Source: Pseudonocardia halophobica
Lineage (GTDB): Bacteria; Actinomycetota; Actinomycetes; Mycobacteriales; Pseudonocardiaceae
DNA: 64,000 nucleotides
Assembly (NCBI RefSeq): GCF_027922425.1
Contig: NZ_BSFQ01000007.1
Location: 62,001 to 126,000 of the forward strand
Direction: 5' to 3'
Positions 26,425 to 35,141 of the stretch are shown here, in pieces; positions within the stretch are counted from its first letter, which is position 1, and each line of letters starts with the position of its first letter. The notes under the pieces are model-generated. The model was not told the DNA's origin and did no database searches. It was given only the letters and a program-made list of their open reading frames with translations. Position numbers and translations under genes: made by a program.

Positions 26425-28389
26425 GTGGTGGCCGAGAACCTCACCCGCACACTCCTCGCCCGGCACCGCCGCGAGGGGGCGCTCGAGCCCGGCGAGGACG
26501 TCACGCTCGCGGTCGACCAGGTGCTCATCGAGGACGCCACCGGGTCGATGACGTGCATGCAGTTCGAGGCGCTCGACGCGGAGCGCGTGATGGTGGACCC
26601 GACGGTGCTCTACGTCGACCACAACGTGCTGCAGATCGACGAGCGCAACATGGCCGAGCACCACTACCTGCGCTCGTTCTGCCGCCGTTACGGGGTGCGG
26701 TACTCGCCCGCCGGCAACGGGATCTCCCACTACGTGCACCTGGAGCGTTTCGCCCGGCCGGGTGGCCTGCTGGTGGGCGCGGACTCCCATTCGACGACGG
26801 CCGGCGCCGTCGGGATGCTCGCCGTGGGCGCGGGCGGTCTCGAGGTGGCCGTGGCGATGGCCGGCCGCGAGTTCGACCTCGCCTGCCCACGGGTCGTGCG
26901 GGTCGAGCTCACCGGCGCCCTCGCGGAGTGGGTCGAGGCGAAGGACGTGATCCTGGAACTCCTGCGCCGCCACGGGGTACGGGGCGGCGCGGGGGCGGTG
27001 TTCGAGTTCACCGGCGAGGGCGTCGCCGGCCTGTCGGTCACCCAGCGCGCCACGATCTGCAACATGATCACGGAGACCGGTGCCACCGGGGCCGTGTTCC
27101 CCGGCGACGAGCGGGTGCGGGAGTGGCTGGGCGCCCAGCGTCGCGAGCAGGACTGGACGGCACTGACGGCCGAGTGCGGCGCGACCTACGACGCCGAGGA
27201 GCACATCGATCTCGCCCGGCTCGAGCCGTTGATCGCCGTGCCGCAGTCCCCGGGCGACGTCGTACCGGTGCGGGAGGTCTCCGGCACGCCGGTCGTGCAG
27301 GTGTGCGTCGGCTCCTCGGTCAACTCCTCCTACGAGGACCTCGCGACGGTCGCCGCGGTGCTGGCGGGCCGTACCGTCCACCCGGACGTCGCGCTCACGG
27401 TCACACCGGGCTCGCGGCAGATCCTCGACACGATCGTCCGAGGTGAGGTGTACCGCGGCCTCGCCACGGCCGGGGCCCGGATGCTGGAGCCGGTCTGCGG
27501 TCCCTGCATCGGGATCGGGCAGGCGCCGACGCGTGGGCAGGCCTCCGTCCGGACGTTCAACCGCAACTTCCCGGGCCGCAGCGGCACGGCCGAGGACCGC
27601 GTCTACCTCTGCTCCCCCTCGACGGCGGCGGCCACCGCGCTGACGGGACGGATCACGGACCCTCGCGACCTCGGCGCGTTCCCCACGCTGCCCGCCGCCC
27701 CGGACACCGACCCGACGGTGGTCGAGGGGCTGATCGCCGAGCCGCTGCCGGCCGAGGAGGCGCGGCGGGTGGAGATCGTCCGTGGACCGAGCCTCGTCCC
27801 ACCTCCGGTGCCGGAACCGCCGCCGGCGGAGCTCGACGGGCGGGTGGTGATCGTCGTCGGTGACGACGTCTCCACCGGCGACATGGCCCCGGACGGCGCC
27901 ATCGGCATGTCCGTGTGGTCGGACGTCGAGGCGTGCGCCGGCTACATGTTCCGCCGCCTCGACCCCCGGTTCCCCGACCGGGCGCGGGAGTGGGCCGCGC
28001 GCGGGATCCCCGGGATCATCGTCGGCGGGCACAACTACGGCCAGGGCTCCTCGCGCGAGCAGGCCGCGCTGGCCCCGTTGCACCTGGGTATCAGGGTCGT
28101 GGCCGCCGCAAGCTTCGCGCGCATCCATCGGCGCAACCTCATCGTGCAGGGCATCGTGCCGCTGGTCCTCGCCCGCGACGGCGACCGCGAGCGGGCGTCG
28201 GTCGGCGACCGGTGGCGCATCGAGGGCCTGGCCGACGCGGTCCGCTCCGGTGTCGAGGAGCTGACCGCCGAGGTGGAGCGCGGCGAGCCGATCCCACTAC
28301 GACTGCTGCTCAGCCACGAGGAGCGCAACGTCCTCGCCGCGGGGGGCCTGCTGCGCCGGGCCCGGGACGGAGACCGCCCGCCGCCGTGA
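26425..28389 (+). CDS. Aconitase-family hydro-lyase
   Basis: A 654-residue iron-sulfur dehydratase with the aconitase domains in order: the three-part catalytic core (residues 1-430) with GADSHSTTAGAVG near 117 and the swivel domain (about 470-640) with VGDDVSTGDMAPDG and GHNYGQGSSREQAALAP. Two cluster cysteines are present in VCGPCIG (358 and 361). The third, normally Cys in a GSCTN-type motif, is Ser298 in VCVGSSVNSS; Cys294 lies nearby. The length suits the shorter bacterial aconitate-hydratase group, but a related substrate such as methylcitrate or a dimethylmalate-like acid is possible. GTG 26425 (or 26428) follows an AAAGGTGAG ribosome site. Confidence 0.85.
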   Translation: MVAENLTRTLLARHRREGALEPGEDVTLAVDQVLIEDATGSMTCMQFEALDAERVMVDPTVLYVDHNVLQIDERNMAEHHYLRSFCRRYGVRYSPAGNGISHYVHLERFARPGGLLVGADSHSTTAGAVGMLAVGAGGLEVAVAMAGREFDLACPRVVRVELTGALAEWVEAKDVILELLRRHGVRGGAGAVFEFTGEGVAGLSVTQRATICNMITETGATGAVFPGDERVREWLGAQRREQDWTALTAECGATYDAEEHIDLARLEPLIAVPQSPGDVVPVREVSGTPVVQVCVGSSVNSSYEDLATVAAVLAGRTVHPDVALTVTPGSRQILDTIVRGEVYRGLATAGARMLEPVCGPCIGIGQAPTRGQASVRTFNRNFPGRSGTAEDRVYLCSPSTAAATALTGRITDPRDLGAFPTLPAAPDTDPTVVEGLIAEPLPAEEARRVEIVRGPSLVPPPVPEPPPAELDGRVVIVVGDDVSTGDMAPDGAIGMSVWSDVEACAGYMFRRLDPRFPDRAREWAARGIPGIIVGGHNYGQGSSREQAALAPLHLGIRVVAAASFARIHRRNLIVQGIVPLVLARDGDRERASVGDRWRIEGLADAVRSGVEELTAEVERGEPIPLRLLLSHEERNVLAAGGLLRRARDGDRPPP

Positions 28390-28477
28390 GATCTGCGCAG
28401 GACTGCCCGTGCTCGACGACGGCGCCCGTCGTCCTCGCGCCGGGAGCCCGCGCCGTGAGCAGCCGGGCTCCGGAACC

Positions 28478-30118
28478 TCAGAGTGCGGCCAGCTCCGGCT
28501 CCAGGTCGTCGAGGCCCAGCGAGCCCTGCGACAGCGCGGCCATGTGCCAGGCCTTGAGGTCGAAGTCCGCGCCCCGCGCCCGCCGCGCGGCGTCCCGGCC
28601 CGCCAGCCACGCGCGCTCGCCGAGCTTGTAGCTGATGGCCTGCCCGGGCCCACCCAGGTAGCGCAGCAGCTCGCTGTCGAGGAAGGCCGCGTCCCGCCCG
28701 CAGTGGGCGCCGAAGAAGTCCCGGGCCAGTTCGGGGGTCCAGGTCAGGCCGGCGTGCAGCGGCGAGTCGGCCGGGACCGTCAGCTCGAGGTGCATCCCGA
28801 TGTCGATGATCACCCGGATCGCCCGCATCATCTGGGCGTCGAGGTAGCCGAGCCGCTCGCCGGGGTCGGTGAGGAAGCCGAGCTCGTCCATGAGCCGCTC
28901 GGCGTAGAGCGCCCAGCCCTCGAGGTTGCCGCTGATCATCCCGGCCGAGGCCTGGAAGGTGGAGAGCTCGCCGGCGGACAGCGCCCACTGGCCGAGCTGC
29001 AGGTGATGGCCCGGGACGCCCTCGTGGTACCAGGTGCTCACCAGGTCCCACATCGGGAAGCGGTCGCGGCCGAGGGTCGGCAGCCAGGTCCGGCCGGGGC
29101 GGGAGAAGTCCAGGGAGGGCTGCGTGTAGTACGGGGCGGCGGCGCTGCCCTCGGGGGCGATCATCGCCTCGACGCGGAGCAGCTCGGGTGCGAGGTCGAC
29201 GTGCGTGCCCTGCAGGGCCGCGATCGTGTCGTCCATGATCCCCTGCAGCCGGGCGCGGATCGCGTCGAGCCCGACGACGACCTCGCCGTGCGTCTCAAGG
29301 TGCGCCATCGCCTCGCGCGGCGCGGCCCCGGGCAGGATCCGCGCGGTCTCGGCGCGCTGCTCCGCGAGGATGCGGTGGAACTCCGACCAGGCCCAGTCGT
29401 AGGCCTCACGGGGGTCGAGGTCGGCGCCCGTCCAGCGGCGGACGGCCACCCGGTAGCGCTCCTCGCCGACGGCGTCCGTGACGCCCGCGGTGCGCGGGCG
29501 GTACTCGCGGGCCAGGAACTCCCGCAGCGTGCCGAGGGCCGCGGTGGCGGCGTCGGCGCTGCCCGCGGGGAGGCCGGCGTCGGCGGCGAAGGAGGCGAAC
29601 CAGTCGGCGGCGAGCCACGAGCCGAACTGCGCGACGACGGCGTCGACCTGGCGGGGCGCGGCGAGCAGCCCGCGGTCGGCGCCCGCGCTGAGGCTCTCGG
29701 CGTAGCCCGCGAACGCGGCGGGGACGGCGGCGAGCCGGGCCGCGAGGTTCGCGCGCTCCTCGGCGGTGCCGGCGGGCATCAGCGTGAGCGTGGTGCGCAG
29801 GTTCTGGACCGGCCCGAACAGGATCTGGACGTTGCGCAGGTGCTCGCCGAGGGTGCGGGTCGCCTGCGCGGCGGCGAGCCGCTCGCGGAGCAGCCGGGCG
29901 CAGCGGCGCTCGGTGTCGTTCTCCGGCTCGCCGACGGCCTCGAGGCGGGCGAGCGTGTCCCGGTCGAGGACGTCGAGCGCCTCCTCGCCGGCGGGGGAGA
30001 GGTCGGGGAGCCGGTCCTGGCCGGTGGGCAGGCCCAGCGAGGTCGCGAGCAGCGGGTCGAGCTCGGCGTGCGCGGCGACGTGGGCGTCGGCCAGGTCCCT
30101 GATCGTGCGTGCGGACAT
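28478..30118 (-). CDS. DUF885 family protein, putative metallo-carboxypeptidase
   Basis: A 546-residue DUF885 protein. The zinc-binding HExxH-like motif appears as WYHEGVPGHHLQLGQ near residue 361, a hallmark of the family, some members of which are reported as metallocarboxypeptidases. Further conserved parts are PSLDFSRPGRTWLPTLGRDRFP before the motif and a C-terminal block YLGGPGQAISYKLGERAW. No signal peptide is evident, suggesting a cytoplasmic enzyme. ATG 30118 is kept; the sequence begins directly with helical content. It follows rbpA on the same strand, separated by a strong terminator hairpin, so the two are probably separate transcripts. Confidence 0.88.
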   Translation of the reverse strand: MSARTIRDLADAHVAAHAELDPLLATSLGLPTGQDRLPDLSPAGEEALDVLDRDTLARLEAVGEPENDTERRCARLLRERLAAAQATRTLGEHLRNVQILFGPVQNLRTTLTLMPAGTAEERANLAARLAAVPAAFAGYAESLSAGADRGLLAAPRQVDAVVAQFGSWLAADWFASFAADAGLPAGSADAATAALGTLREFLAREYRPRTAGVTDAVGEERYRVAVRRWTGADLDPREAYDWAWSEFHRILAEQRAETARILPGAAPREAMAHLETHGEVVVGLDAIRARLQGIMDDTIAALQGTHVDLAPELLRVEAMIAPEGSAAAPYYTQPSLDFSRPGRTWLPTLGRDRFPMWDLVSTWYHEGVPGHHLQLGQWALSAGELSTFQASAGMISGNLEGWALYAERLMDELGFLTDPGERLGYLDAQMMRAIRVIIDIGMHLELTVPADSPLHAGLTWTPELARDFFGAHCGRDAAFLDSELLRYLGGPGQAISYKLGERAWLAGRDAARRARGADFDLKAWHMAALSQGSLGLDDLEPELAAL

Positions 30119-30151
30119 GCGGTCATCATCGCCCGCCCGCCTTCGGACGCG

Positions 30152-30188
30152 ACGAAGCCGGGCCCCACGGGAGGTGGCCCGGCTTCGT
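30152..30188 (-). terminator. Strong hairpin downstream of rbpA
   Basis: A perfect 13-bp stem, ACGAAGCCGGGCC against GGCCCGGCTTCGT, with an 11-base loop, lies 69 bases past the rbpA stop and 34 bases before the DUF885 start. Confidence 0.8.
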
Positions 30189-30256
30189 GATGTGCTGCGG
30201 CGCGTCCGCCGTGGCGTCGCCGTCGCGACGCCGACCCGTTCGGGAGGGTCAGGCGA

Positions 30257-30601
30257 TCACGAGGCGATCTCCTGGCGACGCTCGCGGAGCAGGTCGAGGC
30301 GCTCGTTGAGCAGCTCCTCCAGCTCCGGGATCGAGCGGCGCTCCAGCAGCATGTCCCAGTGGGTGCGCGGCGGCTTGGTCTTCTTCTGCTCCGCCTCGAC
30401 GCCGTCCACCCGACGCCCGACGCCGCCCTGGGGCGACTCCCAGGTCGCGGGCGCCTCGGCGTCGTTCGCGAAGGGCACCTCGAACTCATGGCCCGAGGGG
30501 GAGACGTAGCGGACCAGCTGCCGCGGCGCCAGGTCGTGATTCCGGTCGGTCTCGTAGCTGACAGCCCCGAGCCGGCTGCCACGGAGCACGCGGTCGGCCA
30601 T
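30257..30601 (-). CDS. rbpA: RNA polymerase-binding protein RbpA
   Basis: RbpA is an actinobacterial RNA polymerase partner that stabilises open complexes and binds the principal sigma factor. The 114-residue chain shows the expected parts: an N-terminal tail (ADRVLRGSRLGAVSYETDRN), the central core (VRYVSPSGHEFEVPFANDAE), and the C-terminal sigma-interaction region (RTHWDMLLERRSIPELEELL). The core lacks the Cys pairs of the zinc-binding Streptomyces type, as in mycobacteria. A SigR/SigH-like promoter lies about 65 bases upstream, matching the known thiol-stress control of rbpA in Streptomyces. It is terminated by a 13-bp hairpin. Confidence 0.96.
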   Translation of the reverse strand: MADRVLRGSRLGAVSYETDRNHDLAPRQLVRYVSPSGHEFEVPFANDAEAPATWESPQGGVGRRVDGVEAEQKKTKPPRTHWDMLLERRSIPELEELLNERLDLLRERRQEIAS

Positions 30602-30974
30602 GCGTCATCCTCCCGTCTTCTGCCGAGGGGGGCACCCCTCGACGGTCACGTCGTCGCCACCCGGTGTAACGTCTGCAGCGCAGCCGCGCATTCCCGGGGG
30701 AGGCATTGCGCGGGCATGCCGAGGTCATCGCGACCGTCGGTCACCCGCTCTTGTCCCGACGTCAGAGTGTGGCCCATCAGGCGCTTTGCCACACGCGAAT
30801 GTGACGTGTCAGCCTTCTGTGACTTACCTCACCGGCCGGGCGCGGAGTGTTTACACGAGGGTGGCTTCCCGTTACCCGCGATCGTCATGCATCAGGATAT
30901 GCGCAGGTGGGAGTGCTTGCAGCGCGAACCGTCGGGCGTCCGACGATCCGGCCGCACAGACCATCCGGCCGGAG
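30602..30974. other. 373-bp region between rbpA and the UMF1 transporter
   Basis: No gene is supported here. The rbpA-proximal part (30668-30695) holds a SigR-like promoter. The rest is less GC-rich than its surroundings near 30780-30900 and may carry an untranslated leader or another promoter; I could not resolve it. Confidence 0.5.
30668..30695 (-). promoter_or_regulatory. SigR/SigH-like promoter of rbpA
   Basis: On the minus strand GGGAAT is followed by 19 bases and then GTT. The Streptomyces SigR consensus is GGAAT-N18-GTT, so the spacing is one longer than ideal. It gives a leader of roughly 60 bases before rbpA. Confidence 0.5.
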
Positions 30975-32294
30975 TCACCCCGCCGGTGCCTCCGGCCGGC
31001 GGACGGGCCACAGCGCGAGCAGCCCGGCCGCGAGCACCACGAGGATCCCGACCGTGCCGGCGCGGTCCGAGCCGAACGCGTACGTGAAGAAGCCCACGAG
31101 CGTCGGGGCGAGGAAGGACACCGCCCGGCCCGTGGTGGCGTACAGCCCGAACATCTGGCCCTCCTGGCCGGGCGGGGTGAGCCGGGCCAGGTAGGTGCGC
31201 GAGGACGACTGCGCCGGCCCCACGAACAGGCACAACCCGAGCCCGAACACCCAGAAGGCCGTCGGGCCGGACAGGAACAGGAGCACCACGCCGCACACGA
31301 GCAGCCCGACGAGGGAGCCGACGATGACCGCCTTCGGGCCGATCCGGTCGTCGAGCCAGCCGCCGGTGAGTGCGCCGAGCGCGGACACGACGTTGGCGGC
31401 CACGCCGAAGACCAGCACGTCGCCCGGGCTCAGCCCGTACACGCTGACGGCGATCACGGCGCCGAACGTGAACACCGCCGCCAGCCCGTCCCGGAACAGC
31501 GCGCTGGCCCCCAGGAAGTAGACGGTGTGCGGGCTCGTGCGGTGCAGGTCCCGCAGGTCGACGACCAGCTTCCGGTAGCTCGCCCGCACGCCCAGCCGCG
31601 GCGCCCGGTCGAGGGCCGGGGGCGCCTCCGGCACGACGAGGAACAGCGGGACCGCGGCCACCGCGAACCACACGGCGGCGACGAGCGCGACCGCCCGGAC
31701 GTTGAGCCCGCCCTCGGTGCTCACCCCGAGCGCGCCGCCCTCGCCGGCGATGAACAGCACGTACACGCCCAGGAGCAGCACGATCCCGCCGAAGTACCCC
31801 ATGGACCAGCCGAAGCCGGAGACGCGGCCGATCGTGGCGGGCGTGGAGATCTGCCGCAGGACGGCGTTGTAGGAGACCTCGGCGAGCTCGAAGAAGATCG
31901 AGCCCAGGGCGAGCAGCAGCAGGCCGAGCCAGAGGTAGTGCCAGTCGTCCCGGACGAGGAACAGCAGCGCCATGGACGCGACCGTCGCGGCGGTCCAGAT
32001 CGCGGTGGACCGCAACCGCCGCCCGGCCCGGTCGGCGCTCTGCCCGACCACCGGCGCCAGCAGCGCGATCACGAGCCCGGCGGCGCCGATGGCGTAGCCG
32101 AGCCAGCTGTTGGCGTCGACCGAGCCCGGCAGGTCCCGCCCGACGGTGTCGGTGAGGTAGACGGAGAAGACGAACGTGAGCGTGATCGTGTTGTAGGCCG
32201 AGGAGCCCCAGTCCCAGAAGGCCCACGCGAGTACCTGCCGCCGTGCAACCCGAGCGTCTCCGGTCCGGTCCGCGGGGGCGGCCTCGCTGCTCAC
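30975..32294 (-). CDS. UMF1-family MFS transporter
   Basis: A 439-residue twelve-helix carrier of the UMF1 group, bacterial relatives of the fungal vacuole protein Atg22. The diagnostic first helix is LAWAFWDWGSSAYNTITLTF, followed by VYLTDTVGRDLPGS and a central segment FWAEL-like (SIFFELAEVSYNAVLRQIS). The transported compound is not known; amino acid efflux is suggested for some relatives. The start is GTG 32294, with TAGGCT six bases upstream. It precedes rbpA on the same strand, but the 373-bp gap contains the rbpA promoter, so they are not one operon. Confidence 0.87.
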   Translation of the reverse strand: MSSEAAPADRTGDARVARRQVLAWAFWDWGSSAYNTITLTFVFSVYLTDTVGRDLPGSVDANSWLGYAIGAAGLVIALLAPVVGQSADRAGRRLRSTAIWTAATVASMALLFLVRDDWHYLWLGLLLLALGSIFFELAEVSYNAVLRQISTPATIGRVSGFGWSMGYFGGIVLLLGVYVLFIAGEGGALGVSTEGGLNVRAVALVAAVWFAVAAVPLFLVVPEAPPALDRAPRLGVRASYRKLVVDLRDLHRTSPHTVYFLGASALFRDGLAAVFTFGAVIAVSVYGLSPGDVLVFGVAANVVSALGALTGGWLDDRIGPKAVIVGSLVGLLVCGVVLLFLSGPTAFWVFGLGLCLFVGPAQSSSRTYLARLTPPGQEGQMFGLYATTGRAVSFLAPTLVGFFTYAFGSDRAGTVGILVVLAAGLLALWPVRRPEAPAG

Positions 32295-32300
32295 CGCGGC

Positions 32301-32306
32301 AGCCTA
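32301..32306 (-). promoter_or_regulatory. -10 element TAGGCT for leaderless UMF1 gene
   Basis: TAGGCT, then GCCGCG, then GTG 32294 on the minus strand. Confidence 0.55.
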
Positions 32307-32357
32307 GAGCGCGGGGCGCGCCGGGAGGGAGGAGGCGCGACGGTCACAGCACGATCG

Positions 32358-33131
32358 TCACAGGGCGATGAGGAGGTCCGGTCGGTCGGAGAGCAGCCCG
32401 TCGACCCCCATCGCGAGCAGCTCGCGCATCTCGGCCGGCTCGTCGACGGTCCAGACGTGGACCTCGAGGCCGGCGCCGTGGGCCCGGGCGAGCAGCCGGT
32501 CGTCGACCACGGTGAGGGGGCCGAACCGCCGCGGGATCTGGGCGAGGCTGCCGCGGACCCGGGGCAGGACCGGCTCCACGTAGGGGAGGGCCGACGGCGA
32601 CGCGTCGAGCCAGGCCCGCGCCCGCAGGCCGAGGACCGCCTCGAAGCCCATCGACGTGAAGAGCCGCGGACCGGCCGCGCGGGCCCGCCGGAGCCGGCTC
32701 TCGTGGTAGGCGCCCAGGCAGACCCGGTCCCAGGCGTCGAGCCGCTCGAGCACGGCGAGGGTCGGCAGGACGACGGCGTCGGACTTGAGCTCGATCGTGA
32801 ACCGGGTCTCGGGCAGCGCCGACAGCACGGACTCCAGCCGCGGCACCGGCTCCCGCCCGCCCACCCGGGCGTCCTCGATCACCGCGGCGGGCAGGCGGGC
32901 GAGCAGGCCGCTGCCGTCCGTCGTGCGGTCGAGGGCCAGGTCGTGGTGGACCATCGGCACGCCGTCGGCCGACGCGTGCACGTCCATCTCGATGTAGGAG
33001 AAGCCGTTCGCCACCGCGAGCTCGAAGCCGGCGAGGGTGTTCTCGCAGCCCGCGAGCTCGCCGATGTGCCAGCCGCGGTGCGCGTACCGGCGCGGATGGG
33101 GCCCCTCGAGGTACGGGTGCCGGTCCGTCAC
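32358..33131 (-). CDS. Glycerophosphodiester phosphodiesterase
   Basis: A 257-residue GDPD TIM barrel that hydrolyses glycerophosphodiesters to glycerol-3-phosphate and an alcohol. The catalytic and metal residues are in YAHRGWHIGELAGCENTLAGF (His, Arg, Glu) and IEMDVHASADGVPMVHHD (Glu, Asp, His). C-terminal VHVWTVDEPAEMRELLAMGVDGLLSDRPD is typical. No signal peptide, so probably cytoplasmic recycling of phospholipid headgroups. GTG 33131 is preferred over GTG 33140, because a GAGAGGG site is then 8 bases away. It lies 27 bases after the LigD-like gene on the same strand and may be co-transcribed with it. Confidence 0.9.
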   Translation of the reverse strand: MTDRHPYLEGPHPRRYAHRGWHIGELAGCENTLAGFELAVANGFSYIEMDVHASADGVPMVHHDLALDRTTDGSGLLARLPAAVIEDARVGGREPVPRLESVLSALPETRFTIELKSDAVVLPTLAVLERLDAWDRVCLGAYHESRLRRARAAGPRLFTSMGFEAVLGLRARAWLDASPSALPYVEPVLPRVRGSLAQIPRRFGPLTVVDDRLLARAHGAGLEVHVWTVDEPAEMRELLAMGVDGLLSDRPDLLIAL

Positions 33132-33158
33132 GCCCGGCACCCTCTCATCCGGACCCGA

Positions 33159-35057
33159 TCAGGCGCGACGCGGAAGGCGTTGCCGCTCGGTGAACAGCAG
33201 GGGTTCGAGCAGGTCACCGTGCTCGTCGAGGCGGGCGGGCAGGTCGTCGAGGGTGAAGACGAGGTCGTCCGGACGGCGGCAGGCCCGGACCTCCTCCCAG
33301 GTCACCGGGGTGGCGACGGTCGGTCGGGCGCGCCCGCGCAACGAGTAGCTGCCGATCGTCGTCTTGGCGGTGTTGTTCTGGCTCCAGTCGACGAAGACCT
33401 TCCCGCGCCGGCGCGCCTTGGCCATCACCGACGTGACGGTGTGCGGGGACTCGTCGGCCAGCCGCTCGGCCAGCGCCTTCGCGAACTCGATCGTCTGCTC
33501 GGCGCGGCTCACCGTGACCGGCAGGTAGAGCTGCAACCCCTTGCCGCCCGATGTCCGGGGGTACGCCACGAGGTCGTCCTCGGCGAGCACCTCGGCGATC
33601 CGCTGCGCGACCCGGCAGCACTCGACGACCGTCGTTCCCTCGCCGGGGTCGAGGTCGAAGACGACCAGGTCCGGCTCGTGCCGGCCGCCGCGCGGCCCGA
33701 CCCGCCACTGCGGCACGTGCAGTTCGAGCGCGGCCAGGTTCGCCGCCCAGGCCAGCCCCTCCTCGCTCTCGAGCAGCGGGAAGTCGGCGGTCTCCGAGCG
33801 CCCGCCCGGCGTCCCGACCCGCTCGGTGCGGATCCAGTCCGGCGCGTGCCGCGACACGTCCTTCTCGAAGAACGAGGGCTTCTCGACGCCGTCCGGCCAG
33901 CGGACGAGCGTGACCGGCCGGCCCTCGAGGTGCGGCAGCATCGCCGGCGCGACGGCGCGGTAGTGCGCCAGCACGTCCGCCTTCGTGGTGCCGGTGAGCG
34001 GGTAGAGGACCTTGTCGGGGTTCGTCAGCTTCGCCCGGCCCACCCCCGCCTTCGCACCGGTGCGTCGCGCACGCGGCTTCTCGGGCTCGACGATCTCGCC
34101 CACCTCCCGCCAGGTGTCGGAGCGTGTCCCGGGCCGGTACGGCGAGTCCGCCCGCTTGGCGACCAGGCCCGGCAGGCCCTGCCCGCGGACGGCGTCGAGC
34201 ACCGCGGCGCCCGTGTCCGCCGGGTAGACCGGGGCGAGCCGCCAGTGCGGGCCGGACAGCGGGAGCTCGGTGAGCAGGTCGTGGCGGTCGGCGAAGCCCA
34301 GCCCGCACGTGTCCCGGCCGTCGAGGAACAGCAGGTCGGAGATCCAGAGCTCGCCGCCCCGGGTCAGCTCGGCGTCGAGCAGCAGCGCGGTGGCCCCGAC
34401 CGAGGGACCCAGCTCGGCGAGGGTCTTCGCGGTGACCTCCTCGCCGTCGGCCGTCACCCGCGTCCGCCCGCCGTCGAGCTCGACGATCACCCTGCGGCCG
34501 CCGAAACGGACCTGCAGCAGCCAGCCCTCGGGGTCCTCCGGCAGCTCGCCCGGCACCCCGCGCATGGGGGCGGTGTCGTGGGGGAGGGGAGTGCGGTCGG
34601 TGCGGTCCGACCGCTTGAGCAGCCAGCCGTCCCGGCGCTCCCGGTTGCTCCTGACCAGCACGTACTTTCCTCGCGCGCGCTCCCCGTGCAGGGTGAACGC
34701 CACCTCGCGGTCCGACCACTTCTCGGTCTCGTAGCGGCCGTGGTCCCAGATCGTCATGGTCCCGCCGCCGTACTCGCCGCGCGGGATCTCGCCGGAGAAC
34801 TCCAGGTACTCCAGGGGATGGTCCTCGGTCCGCACGGCCAGCCGCAGCGTCTCGGTGTCGACCGGCAGGCCCTTCGGCACCGCCCAGGAGGCGAGCACGC
34901 CGTCGCGTTCCAGCCGCAGGTCCCAGTGCAGCGCGCGGGCGTGGTGCTCCTGGATCACGAACCGGTCGCCCGGCCCCTCCGCCCCGGGGTCGGTGTCCGG
35001 CACGGGCTCCGGAGTGCGCCCCCGGTCGCGCTTGCGGCGGTACTCGTCGAGCGGCAC
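33159..35057 (-). CDS. LigD-like protein: phosphoesterase, degenerate ligase, polymerase domains
   Basis: A 632-residue NHEJ-type protein. Residues 30-150 form the 3'-phosphoesterase domain (FVIQEHHARALHWDLRLE). Residues about 175-325 align with an ATP-dependent ligase adenylation domain, but motif I, normally EVKxDGxR, reads LQVRFGGRR (182-189), replacing the catalytic Lys by Arg and the Asp by Gly; DGE is DAE. Residues 340-632 form the primase-polymerase domain, with FDLDPGEG (Asp468, Asp470) and VFVDWSQNN (Asp557). It probably keeps end-processing and gap-filling functions but cannot self-adenylate. No Ku gene is in the window. The start is GTG 35057, with a -10 six bases upstream. Confidence 0.9.
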   Translation of the reverse strand: MPLDEYRRKRDRGRTPEPVPDTDPGAEGPGDRFVIQEHHARALHWDLRLERDGVLASWAVPKGLPVDTETLRLAVRTEDHPLEYLEFSGEIPRGEYGGGTMTIWDHGRYETEKWSDREVAFTLHGERARGKYVLVRSNRERRDGWLLKRSDRTDRTPLPHDTAPMRGVPGELPEDPEGWLLQVRFGGRRVIVELDGGRTRVTADGEEVTAKTLAELGPSVGATALLLDAELTRGGELWISDLLFLDGRDTCGLGFADRHDLLTELPLSGPHWRLAPVYPADTGAAVLDAVRGQGLPGLVAKRADSPYRPGTRSDTWREVGEIVEPEKPRARRTGAKAGVGRAKLTNPDKVLYPLTGTTKADVLAHYRAVAPAMLPHLEGRPVTLVRWPDGVEKPSFFEKDVSRHAPDWIRTERVGTPGGRSETADFPLLESEEGLAWAANLAALELHVPQWRVGPRGGRHEPDLVVFDLDPGEGTTVVECCRVAQRIAEVLAEDDLVAYPRTSGGKGLQLYLPVTVSRAEQTIEFAKALAERLADESPHTVTSVMAKARRRGKVFVDWSQNNTAKTTIGSYSLRGRARPTVATPVTWEEVRACRRPDDLVFTLDDLPARLDEHGDLLEPLLFTERQRLPRRA

Positions 35058-35063
35058 GTGGCC

Positions 35064-35069
35064 AGGCTA
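35064..35069 (-). promoter_or_regulatory. -10 element TAGCCT for the LigD-like gene
   Basis: TAGCCT, then GGCCAC, then GTG 35057 on the minus strand. An IdeR-like box lies about 40 bases further upstream in the divergent gap with bfd. Confidence 0.5.
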
Positions 35070-35106
35070 GCGCCGTGCAGGGCTTGTCACCGGGCGTGAT
35101 CGTCTG

Positions 35107-35125
35107 CAAGCATAGGCTTACCTGA
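35107..35125 (-). promoter_or_regulatory. IdeR/DtxR-like box upstream of bfd
   Basis: On the minus strand the 19-mer TCAGGTAAGCCTATGCTTG matches the TWAGGTWAGSCTWACCTWA consensus at 15 of 19 positions by my alignment. It ends 17 bases before the bfd ATG, placed to block transcription when iron is plentiful. Confidence 0.65.
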
Positions 35126-35141
35126 CGAGAGGCTGGGCTGC

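Noticed and set aside
30600..35099. A 1.5-kb-residue plus-strand frame spanning several minus-strand genes
   Set aside because: Antisense to UMF1, GDPD and LigD-like genes with clear motifs. Composition is that of shadow translation.
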